Assembly: GCF_000026945.1 (NCBI RefSeq)
Contig: NC_012862.1
Location: 922,501 to 986,500 of the forward strand
Direction of reading: 5' to 3'
DNA length: 64,000 nucleotides
Source: Candida dubliniensis CD36
Taxonomy: Eukaryota; Ascomycota; Pichiomycetes; Serinales; Debaryomycetaceae
Shown: piece by piece, positions 11,249-22,300 of the stretch
Position numbering within the stretch: the stretch's first letter is position 1
Layout: every line of letters starts with the position of its first letter
Made by a program: the position numbers and the translations under genes
Notes under the pieces: model-generated
Seen by the model: the letters and a program-made list of their open reading frames with translations, nothing else
Told to the model about the DNA's origin: nothing
Database searches by the model: none

Positions 11249-12360
11249 TAATTTATATCTAGGATCAAAAACAATCAATAACTGTTACTACTACTACTAT
11301 TACTATTACTATTATCACTATCATGTTCTTCCCTCCTTATTTGTTTTTGTTATTGACATGAAATAACCAAATTTAGTTTATTTCTTTTCAAATGACATAT
11401 GAAAACTGTTTGATTATATATTAACGTTTAATTTATCTTTTTTTATTTCTAGTCAACAATATCTTCTTTTCTTCTTACTTATTTACTTACTCACTGATTG
11501 ATTTACTTACACACATTGTCTTTTGGTTTGATTGGTTTGGTATGTTCATATATATATATATATACAATCCCTTTTGATTCTTCCAAGTTAGTCTTTTTTA
11601 TGTTTATATTATCATCATTATGATTTCATCGGTTGTTTTTTTTTGGTTTTTTTTGCTTTTTTGCTTTTTTGCTTTTTGTTTTCATTATATTCATGAGGTT
11701 TGATATTCTATATTTGATTATTTTTATCGTTTTTTGCTTTTTACTTTAAGTTTTATTTTGAATATAAATTTATAGTCTTTTGGTGTTTTCTTTTTTACAT
11801 ATACATTATATCACACATATTTTTACTGATAAAGAAAGAAAAACATTAAAGTTTTAATAGTTCGCGGTGCTAGTATTAGTAGTATATATATATATGAGTT
11901 ATTTTACAAAGTAGAGAAATTGTAGATTGTTGAAAGTTGATGGTTGTTGTTTTATTAAGGAATGGGGGAAATATTTGGGAAGTGGATGTTGATAATGATA
12001 AGTCGTGTACAATCGGAGAGGAATCCAAACGAAACCAAACAAAACGAAACGAAACGAAAGAAGTAAAAGAAATTAAAGTAGGCACAGCACAACACAGTTA
12101 AATATAACACAACTAACTTAACACAATATTTACTAAACCAATAAATTAAATACTTGTTTGAATTGTTGTTAATCATTTTATGGGAGATAGAGAGAGAGAA
12201 AGAGAGAAAGAAAGAAAGAAAGAAAGAAAGAACCAATTTGATAATCCAATCAAAAAATAAATCCCCAATCTGTTTATTGTATTCATTTTACTTAACTAGA
12301 TTAGAAATCATCATCATTTACACACAGACTAATTAGACAACCAAATCCCCACTTATACAA
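11249..12360. other. Intergenic region with microsatellites
   Basis: About 1.1 kb containing WSC1 3' sequence and the upstream part of the Bsd2-like gene. Simple repeats include ACT/ATT triplets at 11284-11315, (TA)n at about 11551-11566, GCTTTTTT units near 11650-11680, AACGA units at about 12035-12058, and (GAAA)n at about 12198-12232. No coding or structured RNA signal was seen. Confidence 0.6.
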
Positions 12361-13972
12361 ATGAGATCTCATGAAAGAGTATGTGATTAATAGTACAGAA
12401 TGAAAAAAGCAATTTATATGTTGTATATGCGTTTACCAAAGTTGCCTTCCATCTAATAACCTGTCGCAACACCCACCTTCTGCTTTGCACCACCATATAG
12501 ATATCCTTAACTGAGTCTTATAGTGTGTGAGAGCTGGAAAGGTTGTTGTTACGAGACTGGTGTTATAGATGTGGCAGGTTTTACTTTTTTTTTTTTTCTT
12601 CTTTAGTCGTATATAACAACACTAATTGTTTTGGAAAACAAATAATAATTATACTAACTCAATACTTTAAATTAAAAAGCTATCAACATCAAGTGAAGAT
12701 ACAAATAAAAAGTCATCGAATAGTGATATAAACAGTAACAATAAAAATATTCTAGACTCATTTATATCGGAAGAGGCAATATCACCACCATCAACAACGC
12801 AGCACCACCACCGCCAAGATTATACAGATACCACCCCCACCGCCACCGCCACTACCACCACTACAATGGAAACTACTTCTAATTCTACACCAATAATACC
12901 GTCATTAGACGAAGATAATAGACTTTCTTCATCACCAGAACTGATGCCAATAGAATCGTCATCATCACCATCAACAACAACAACAGCACCAGCAACATCG
13001 AGTAGATCAGAACAAAGAGATTTAGATGATTTAGAACTGCAGACACCACCTAGATTAACCACTAATCAACGAATACAACGAGTATTACACCATTTTTTCC
13101 CAGTCAGACAAACATATGAAAGACTAAACAATGGATTAACCACGGGAAGAATGCAAACCAATAATGGACGATTTATTGGTCAAGGTACTGATGGGGTTTT
13201 CCGGAACTTGATGGCAAAACCTGACACTGAAGAAATGCGACAACAACAAGAATTAAATCCTCCAAGTTATGAAGAAGCAGCAGCGGACGCATCACCAGAA
13301 TATTGGGAACTGACAATGATTTCTCCCATGTATGAAGATGAAGTATTTGTTCAAGGTTTACCCGTTGGTAACATTGCCAATTTTGTATGGAATGCCTTAG
13401 TATCAGTAGCATTTCAATTTGTTGGATTTATCTTATGTTATTTACTTCATACATCTCATGCCGCTAAACAAGGTTCACGAGCAGGGTTAGGAATAAATTT
13501 AATTATGTATGGTTGGAATTTGGTACCACAAAATTTTGGTCATCCTGATAAATTACCGAAAAAATATCAACCAGAAAATCCTAATGATTTTGATATTAAT
13601 AAATCAACGAAAATATCTGGGAAAATCGATGGGTATAATTCAGGAATATTTATTCAGAATTCAATTGATAATACTAAAGATGGTAATGCTGGTGATTGGT
13701 TAGGTGGTTCTGGGAGTGCACCTTATGTTGCTTATGGATTAATTGCCTTTGGATTATTCATAATATTAAAATCATTGGTTGATTATTATCGTGTTAAACA
13801 ATTGGAACGTGCCATTTTAAATCCACCTTCAAACATGCCGGTTAACACAAACTCGATTACAGGGGTGGTTGATGAGATTGACGAAGAAAACCGTCATCGA
13901 GAGCAACATCAAGAACAACATCAACAACAACAACAACAGGAAGAAGAAGAACTTTATTCTCATCAACATTGA
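12361..13972 (+). CDS. Bsd2/Ndfip-like PPxY adaptor, proposed two-exon gene
   Basis: Multi-spanning endosomal adaptor that recruits a Rsp5-type ubiquitin ligase; S. cerevisiae Bsd2 controls metal transporters this way. The ATG at 12866 alone gives 368 residues with a PPSY motif (NPPSYEEA, about 131-138), two close hydrophobic segments in the middle and a third at about 285-308 (PYVAYGLIAFGLFIIL), as in the DUF2370 family. The frame stays open upstream of 12866 to a stop at 12668. I propose exon 1 at 12361-12378 (ATG, six codons), intron 12379-12679 (donor GTATGT, branch TACTAAC at 12652-12658, first downstream AG at 12678-12679) and exon 2 from 12680. The join is in phase and yields 436 residues. 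An alternative uses the ATG at 12371 with an acceptor at 12693. The C-terminus is His/Gln-rich. Confidence 0.75.
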
Positions 13973-14181
13973 AATCGTTAAGGTCAAAAAGTGTGATTTC
14001 TTTTTTTTGGGTTTTTTTTTTCTTTACATGTCATATAGAGTTAATTCATAAATATAATACATATACATCCGAATTTAAATCAAAAACAGACTCAACTCGA
14101 CTCGATATAGTGTATCAATTGTGAATATTGTAAATTAATTCTATTAATTTATGCAAAAGAAGAGAAAGAAACCAAAAACTA

Positions 14182-15140
14182 CTAGTTAAGTAATATCATG
14201 ATTTTTTCATAACACAAAAATACAATACCTCCAGATAGTACCAATCTTCCTAATCTTGGTGTAGCACCTTTCCAAAATGTCAATAATCCTTCTTCTTTAA
14301 AAATTTTAACAAAACAATTCAATGTTGAAGAATATAATTTATCAGCACCTAAAGCTTGCATTCTAGTTTTCACAGTATCAATAGGCATAGTGGTATAAAC
14401 GGTGATAATTCCTGCTAAAGCCCCCACAGAAAATGTAGTGACTCCACTTAATGGTTCATTTGGTTTTTGACCTGATGCTTGTTGAATCATTGTTTTCATA
14501 GCATTATAACTTCCTAAACGAACTGCTTGATTAGCTGCTTGTCTTAAAGAAACGGGGACAACTCCAGCATAAATCCCCTTGAACCCCATATCACGAACTA
14601 ATTTGAATGAACCTGATATTACTCCATTTTGATATTTTGGTTTAATCAGTTGTTTATCATCGATTAATGCAGTTTTTATTGCTTCAAATGGTGTTACCGC
14701 CACTACCGATTCTAATAATCCCGCACCTAATCCAGCAATAACACCACGAGGACCAGATAATTTACCATTTTTATCCAGTAATAAATTTTTAATCAGATCA
14801 AATCCAAGAAATCTAATTGATGCTTTAAGAGTATTACCAACAACAAATGCTGGACATCCAACGTATAATGAAGAAATCCCTTGAGTTTTACCAACATTAT
14901 AAATTAAAACTAATGGATTTCTTGATGCTGTTGATGATTTAGAAATTAATTGTAATCGAGTTTTGGCAAATTCAAATGGATATGTTATTACTCCTTCAAC
15001 TGCTCCTGCAGTTCCACCAGCTATAAATGATTTAAATGGATCCACTTGTTTCTAAAGAGGAAAAATTGTTAGTTAGTGTTTTATTGCCTTTAATAGAACC
15101 AAAGTAACAATAATAAATGACATACTTTATCTTTTGACAT
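14182..15140 (-). CDS. CTP1: Mitochondrial citrate/tricarboxylate carrier, two exons
   Basis: Inner-membrane carrier exchanging citrate across the mitochondrial membrane. Three mitochondrial-carrier repeats are visible, each with the PX[DE]XX[KR] signature: PFEFAKTRLQ, PFEAIKTALI and PIDTVKTRMQ. The longest continuous frame begins at a GTG, so the true start lies upstream. Exon 1 is 15140-15126 (ATG plus four codons, MSKDK). The intron is 15125-15052 (74 bases, donor GTATGT, branch-like CACTAAC, acceptor TTTAG). Exon 2 is 15051-14182, beginning KQVDPFK. The join is in phase and yields 294 residues, close to yeast Ctp1 (299). It is convergent with the Bsd2-like gene and divergent from the GC-rich island. 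Confidence 0.93.
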
Positions 15141-15469
15141 TCTGGAAGTAGAAGATGTTGTTTTGAAAGGAAAAGAAGATAATGTGGAGTAATATTGATC
15201 AAGAGTGAAAATTTTTTTTTTTTCAGATTCCCCTTAAAAACAAAAATGTTGATTTCAGATTATTACTCACTCACTCATTCTGAGTCACTTTATAAGGCAA
15301 ACGGCGTTATTCCGAGGAAAAAAAAAATTCATTCTTTCTACCGCCGATTTCGCAACTTCCTACAAATGTAGTAAATTTCTGATCGTCACCTAACTGATGA
15401 TTAAGACATGCTTTATAAGTGCACACGACATGTTTCTTCTTACTCTTCCCCAACACAACAAAAGAATTT

Positions 15470-16050
15470 AGCTGGACAACGTGGAGTCTTAGTATTAGCT
15501 GCCTTGCTTCACCGGCAGCAGCAACTCAACCGACCCTAAGGCCAGTTTGTGAACTGATCCACTACATAGGCTTTGAAAATTAGTTGGGTTCTTCTACCTT
15601 GTGGTATGTTAGCGTTAGGATTGGGCTAGGCAGCTGGGCCAACTATGTTGCCAGTGGTGAATCTGGGCGCAGTGATTACAATTGACTGCTGCCCACCACC
15701 CTTGAGCCTGGGGACTTCGGCCCTTGACACTGGCTCTGGCTCTGGCCCTAACCCCAGCCCTTGGTAGCACTAAATTTGGAACTTGTTGCTCCCACCAGCC
15801 CAGCCTTTCTGGCCAAGGGTAGACCCGTCCCATTATGTGTGTTGACGCTAGAGATGGTACAAGTGTTGGCAACCGGCACAACCGTACCCCAGGATAGGAT
15901 CAAACCGTCCCAGCGGTGGCTCTCGTACCCCCACTTTGTACCTAACGCCCTGCTTATGAGAGATGCGCTGCACTATGGAGAAGAGTTTCGAATCCGTGGA
16001 TCACCAACTACGTCTTCCTCGGACCTACTCCTTCCTCCCAAATAGCACCA
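15470..16050. ncRNA. GC-rich island, candidate structured noncoding RNA gene
   Basis: A roughly 580-base island with about 55% GC in its core (15660-15960), against about a third in the surroundings. No ATG-initiated frame of note crosses it. Strong hairpin potential is visible, for example GGTG, GGGC and CAGT at 15656-15673 pairing with ACTG, GCCC and CACC at 15685-15700. Two TATAAG elements lie to the left, at 15291-15296 and 15414-15419, which would suit a plus-strand transcript starting after 15440. A B-box-like GTTTCGAATCC occurs at 15985-15995. I could not match it to U1, U2, U4, U5, U6, RNase P, SRP RNA or telomerase template sequences. A large H/ACA snoRNA is one possibility. Strand and ends are unknown. 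Confidence 0.45.
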
Positions 16051-16895
16051 TTCATAACATCGTATCTCCTATCCCCCAGAATATTGTATCCTATAAATAA
16101 TATACAAGTAAAATATATCAAGACTTTTCAAGCTAGCAGACAGGGTTTTATAATTAGCTTTTGAAGACTAATTTGATACAGCAACAACTTATTGATTTTT
16201 TTTGCATCTCCATTATTCTCTTTCATTTGACAGTTCAATAATATAAAATCTTTTATAAATTATTGGGTGATACTCAATAGTTAATGTGAGGAAAGATTTT
16301 AATTATTATAGTAGTTTTAGTACGGAACTTCAATATTTAGGAAAGTTTACATTTAATATTGATTGAGCAGTTTTATATATGATTGGATTAGTCAATCTTA
16401 ATTTCTTCTTGATGGGGACTTATGACAATGTCTAGTGATATTGAAGTCAGTATCTACTTCATCAGCTACTGTATGACAATATTATTATACATTCATTTTT
16501 AGTAATTTCTGATCGACCATTTATATTTTTGATTTGTATTTTTATTCACATAATGATGCTCCACCAAGCTTCCATATAAGAGAAATGATTCCTGGTTCCT
16601 TAATGAATGAAATAGATTTTGGAAGTTGATTGTAAATGAAAAGAAGAAAGAAAAAAGTGGTAAAAAGTTGCAAAAAAAAAAAGGTTGGGCGCCAAAAGAG
16701 TTTATATAGTTCTGTAATTCTTGCCACAAATAGCAAGTCGTGTAATATTGGAAAAATATGTTTGGTTGCAACAACCGGAAACTTCCTATGTTCACATATT
16801 TACCCAAACAACATTTGGACATCAAACCCACAAATTACAGCTAACATATATATATATAGTTAAATAATATACATACAAATACAATAATACATGAA
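16051..16895. other. AT-rich spacer downstream of GC-rich island
   Basis: About 845 bases of ordinary AT-rich DNA between the GC-rich island and the SNF5 stop codon. A 110-codon frame on the minus strand (16499-16831) is Phe/Tyr-rich, as expected from random AT-rich sequence. Nothing else is seen except a short TATATA run at 16848-16859. Confidence 0.6.
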
Positions 16896-18744
16896 TTATA
16901 CAGGCAACTTGATGGTAACCATAAAAGTACCTCCAAGTGGATCATGGTTATATTCCACAAGTTCATTTTCAACACGAATAGGTGTTGGTGGTCTATAATC
17001 TGGATTCCTAACTTGAGTTTTATTGATCAAAACTTCATTATACTCATACACTTCAGGTACACCCAAATCAACTGCACCAGGTAATATAGACGAGGGTGCA
17101 GGAGTTCGAAATGTCTTAGGTATGTCTGATAAGTCAGGAATGGTATTTCCCCTACCAGCATGAGCTGCAATTCTTCGTGAAGTAAAGCCTCGACCCGAGC
17201 CCTGTTGTTGATCTTCATTATAGTTGTGTCTTCTTTTCCTTCTACTCTCTCTTTCCATTTCTTTGTCCAACCTTTCAACCTCTAATTGGGTCAATTTACC
17301 TAACGTAGGGGAAAAGTCTGGCACACTTGAAGGGTTTCTTAAAATCGAGAAAAAATCATCAACAATTCCAGAATCCGAAGACACTAATCTTAAAGGTGGC
17401 AACAAATGATTTCTAATCTCATCTTCGTGTACTGGCGAACCATCAAAACCATATCCCACCATGTTCAACGCTTTATAATACATTTGCGACTGCTCTCTTA
17501 TGCTATGAGCTATTGCAGTACAAAATTCTCCCGGTAGACATAATTCATCGCACATGTAAGATGAAAATTCTTCAGCATCGCCTTCCTGGCTATTCAATAT
17601 ATCCCATTCAAATTGGTCAGTCAATTGGGTATTGTTAATAGTGATATCAATTTTAATAGGAATTCTTAATTCACCCATTGTTTTGCTAGGTTTCTTCAGA
17701 TAGTCTGCAATCTGTTCTTTGATAGATGATAAAATTGTTTCATAATGAACTTTGGAGATAAATTTATAATCCTCTAACAATTGAGCAGCAAAATCTTCCA
17801 CTTTTATAATCTCTTCATTCAAATCCCAAAGGAATGTATCTCTCAATTTAAACTGATCCCTTTCTTGGTCAAATTCTAATCGAATAGGAACATAATGTTT
17901 TGGTTTATTTTTGTTTTTCATTACTCTTTCATTGATGATTCTATCAGTTAAATCCCTGTTAGGAATAAATAGCTTTGTGCTGGCATTTGTTATTCCGTTG
18001 CCATAACCTTGATATCCTTCTCCCCAAATACTGTTGTTATATTGTCCTTTGTTGGACAATGCAATAGAATTCATTCTCAATTGTTTGATTTGGTTGTAAG
18101 ACTTGATGTCCTTTCCAATATTCTCCATAATAGTTTTGTTGTCGTGCAACTGTTTATTCAATTTACCCACAAATTCCGTATCCTTCCTTATCAAATCTTC
18201 ATAGACCTTCAAATCAAGAGGTACATCTTTACCCTCCTGTTTCAATTTTTCTGACCATTCTTTAATGTTTTGCATTGGCTTCATAGGAATTTTGTTCAAT
18301 ATGTCAGGTGTGACTCCGGGAGGTAAATTTGAATTGAGTCCTGCATCTCCCTGAGCCCCATTCAAAACCCCTGTGGAAGGACCACTACCAGAATTAGGCA
18401 CCCCTGTAGCCAATACACCTCCCGCGGAACGTACTGGCCCCTGTCCCGGTACTAAAGGAGTGGCACCAGGTACACCTGCCATTGGAGGTCCTGCTCCACC
18501 AGGAACACCCACAGGTGGATTTTGACCACCAGCAACTCCAGGGATTGAAGACATTCTACGCGCTGGTACCTTATTTATTGGAATGTTCCCACCATGAATT
18601 GGTTGATTTATTATTGTTTGAGAGCCTGGCACATTTACCATATTGGGGGGTATTTGGTTTGCTACTACTTGTTGTCGATATTGTGGATTTGCTTGTGGTT
18701 GATTTGGAATTCCATTCATAATATGAGGCAGTCCTTGCTGCTGC

Positions 18745-18778
<34 letters not shown>

Positions 18779-19130
18779 GATTGAGCATCATCTGTTGTTG
18801 TTTCAAGAATTGCTCTCTTGATAATTGCATTGATTGTGGTGGTTGCTGTGCAATTCCACCAATTATTCCACCAGTAGTTCCCTGCATCAGCTGCTGCTGT
18901 TGCTGTTGTTGTTGTAAAAGCTGTTGCTTTTGCATATACTGGTTCATTACTTCTTGGAATTGAGGATTAGACCTAAAAAGTTGAAACTGCTGAGGTGTCA
19001 ACGATTGTAACATTTGTGGTGTCAAAGCAGGTAAGTTCCCACCACGCTGCTGATGCTGCTGTTGTTGCAGCGTATTAGTATTCATACCTGAAGAAGATGA
19101 AAAGTTCTGTGGCTGCTGATTAAAACTCAT
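16896..19130 (-). CDS. SNF5: SWI/SNF chromatin-remodelling subunit Snf5
   Basis: Core subunit of the SWI/SNF nucleosome remodeller. The N-terminal half is Gln-rich, with poly-Gln runs near residues 74-90 and 117-137, and then Pro/Gly-rich. The diagnostic SNF5/INI1 region spans about 410-560 as two repeats, one beginning YVPIRLEFDQERDQFKL and the other LRIPIKIDITINNTQL, followed by the LPGEFCTAIAHSIREQ segment. The C-terminal SRRIAAHAGRG and FRTPAPSS blocks are also typical of fungal Snf5. I start at the ATG at 19130 (744 aa); the longer frame would need a TTG. Length and Gln-rich N-terminus favour Snf5 over the shorter RSC paralogue Sfh1. The stop of POL1 lies 256 bases upstream on the same strand. 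Confidence 0.93.
18700..18930 (-). repeat. CAG/CAA glutamine-repeat tracts in SNF5
   Basis: Two imperfect CAA/CAG tracts encode poly-Gln: about 18738-18780 (mostly CAA with some CAG) and about 18890-18915. Mixed codons reduce slippage, but tract length is expected to vary between strains. Confidence 0.85.
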
Positions 19131-19386
19131 TGTTGATGTCAAGACAAAATTTCAATCAAAGTATAATTACGGCACAAGTGTAAACAAAAAAAAAAAAAAT
19201 TTAAGAACAAGAAAAATTGACAATATGATTAAAAACAAAAAAAAAAAAAAGAAGTCACCAGAAAAAAAGTAATTTATACACGACTGGTTTTAGACTCTTT
19301 TATCAATTGGCAAAGAAATGAAATATTACTTGTTTATTATACAATATACATTGGAAGACACAAAAAAAGAAGGTTTTAATTTACTC

Positions 19387-22300
19387 TTAATTATTCATAA
19401 AATCGAAAATAGATCCCATGTTCACATAACGACGACCACATTCACCCAAGTACTTTTGGATTACCTCCTGACAAACACCAAAAAGTTCCCTGTTTTGTTC
19501 AGCCAATGCTTCTACTTGTCCTGATGGCAATTTGGGCAACTGTTTGTCTTTAGATTCTTCCAAAGCATCCACCAAGGGCCTGAGTTGACCACGTTTTGTT
19601 TTCTCAACATCAAAGATAGATTGGAAATAAAGCAATTGATTATAAAGCTGTTTATCATTGTAACGGTATCTCATAACCCCCTTGCAATCCATTGCTCTAC
19701 CTGAGTTACCAATACACCTTTTACCATATACTGAAATTTGTCTAGTCACGATTCCACAAGCAGGGTCATCACAAACCAACCATCCAGCATAATACAAAGC
19801 AATGTGCTTTCTTATCATTGACTCCAACTGTGAGGTCAATTTAATAGCTGGAAATGTATAGTTACACTGCAGACAACAAACACCATTGAATGTGACTTTA
19901 TATGTCTCTGCTGCCATGATTCCTCCAAATCGGAATGAAGTTCCACATTTACAGTGCAAAACTAAATAACTTGTTGCTCTAAATCTTTCTTCATCAGAAA
20001 TGTTTGACTCAATTGGTAGAATTTCTCCGTTTGCACCACCCCCTTCGCTGTTCTTTACTCTCAAAATATAACGTTTTGTATCAATTCCCAATGATGTTGC
20101 TACTCTTACCATATCGATCCCTTCAATTCTTTCTAATAATCTTTCAACGGGAGCAAATATTTGTTTTTCCAAATAATAATTGGCATCTGGCTTCAAGTTG
20201 GGGTCTTTCTTTGAAAGCAATTCTTGAATAGCCCTAGCTCTCTCCGCAACAGTCGAACTATCGCCATCATCTCTGGCCGCAGTGATGACATATGTGATAA
20301 CACTACCAGCTTTAATCACTTTCCCTTCTTCTCTCAACCTTAAAGCGACTTGAACCTGTGGCATAGTCTTACCATTGGGATAGCTTTTTGGGTCCTTGGA
20401 AAGTTTGGTGTTTATTTTATATTTGTCAATTGGTATTTCGTTGTTTTGAACCTTAGTCTTCATCTCATCCAAATAATCGTAGACTTCAAGAAGCGCTGTT
20501 TCTGGATCCAGGTCCGACAAAATTTTTGTCAATACAAACGTCGAAATATCTTTAGAAAGTTGACAGTATTCACGTCTTCTCATATCCAAACCTTTTACTT
20601 CCAAAGTGGCAGTTTCCTCGTTGGTGGCTTTATTTATTGAGGCATTCATGGCTGCATACTTCTTCTTGGCGTGTAACAACAATCTCTTGAAAACGTTATC
20701 GATATCAATCTCTAACAACCTATAACGTTCGTTGACTTGTGCTTTGAATTGCTCTCCAATCTTGATAGCTTCCTTGTAGCTGTTGGCACCGGTATCAATC
20801 ATAACAGAATCTGTATCACCATAAACAACTCTCAAACTAGACGATTCTGCCAACTGTCTTGTATCCATCAAAATTTCTCTCCCTTTATTTGTGACTAGCA
20901 TAGCTAATGGTTTAGCATAAAATCTGGAGTTCACATAACCCAAACAACCGTACATCGAATTTGCTGTCAACTTCAAAGCCTGTTGTTTGATATCATACTG
21001 GGCTTTTTGAAATGGAGTATTCTTAGGATCTTTGAGCAACTTCTTAACTTCTCGACGACGAGAAACTAAAGTGTTTAACAATCGTGGTAAAACACCGGAC
21101 TCGGTGTCTCTTTCTGGGAGAACTGGCATGTCTTTATTTTCATCGTGAGTAACATTGAATCTATCTCTGTTTACAGTTGTGAAACATATGTTGAATTCTT
21201 GAATAATACTTGGGTACAATGAATTAAAATCCATAACCAACACATAATTTTTATGTAACCCCTTTTCAGGTTCAAACACTAAACCACCTTGATACTTGGG
21301 TTTCTTGTTTGAAGTGGCAGTCGTCGCATCTTCCTCAGCATTTTCTACTCTGGCTTCTTGTTGATAAGATGTATTCTTGTGTGTTTTGTCCTCCTTATCG
21401 GGCACAATGTAATTGTTTCTCTTGAATTCATGTAACAAAATGTATTCATTTCTACCAGCTCTGGTTCCGCTCAAAGTATGCGACCATGCATTACCAGCTA
21501 TATTAGTCAACTGCTTAGAAAGCGAAAGGATCTGAGTAGCAAATGCAATTTCTGCAGTTTGCTTAACATTGAGTTCGTTTTCCTTTAATGCCATTAAGAA
21601 TAAATGTGCATCCTCAGCATACTTCAAGTTCTGATAGTTAATTTCTACTGGAGCATGTTTTTTGTGGCAAACAACATCATACATTTCATGCAAGTCCCAT
21701 GACTGACATTTCATTGTCAAGGATTGACCCATTTCATTGGCAATATCACACAACAATCTTCCTTGAAAAACATCACGGATAAGAAGACTGTTGTTGTAAC
21801 TTGAATTACTTTTGTTAATCATATATGGCCATTTCTTCCTGTTTCTCCGACCAAGAGCAGACCACGTAACAACATTATTATCATTCATTCGATGTACAAG
21901 CACATCTAAAGATATATTCTCCAATCTATGACCAATAAATACGTCTGGATCCAAAGTCTTTATTTTAGCTGCAAGAGCATTAAGCAATACTTTCTCGCTA
22001 GGGCAAGTTCGCAATTGAAATCCACCTTTATCAGCCAACTGCTGTAATCTTGGAGGGAAAGAAACAGCACCGACAGGTCTGGCTAGGGTAAAAACGTCAT
22101 CTGGTTTAATATCTTCCGATATCGGGGCATCTTGAGGTAGTTCAAAGTAAGTTGCCAAAGACACCGATACAACCTCTTGCTTATTGCTTTTGGGATTCAA
22201 TACTGTTTGCATGGAAATAGCCGTGACAGTTAAATTAGGGGAAGCTGGGGCATCCTTGTCAATGGTGCTTATTTGTGAAGGTCTATTGACCACAACCTCC

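Noticed and set aside
15705..15725. Minus-strand GAAGTCCCC resembling the RNase MRP core
   Set aside because: The match is short, sits too far from any plausible 5' end, and lacks the partner 3' core motif.
15985..15995. B-box-like GTTTCGAATCC suggesting a tRNA gene
   Set aside because: No matching T-stem, anticodon arm or acceptor stem around it; kept only as a possible Pol III element.
15761..16045. 94-codon frame on the plus strand in the GC-rich island
   Set aside because: It starts at TTG, and its length is expected by chance in GC-rich DNA where stop codons are rarer.
16499..16831. 110-codon frame on the minus strand
   Set aside because: Composition (Phe, Tyr, Leu, Asn) is that of random AT-rich DNA, and it has no recognisable domain.
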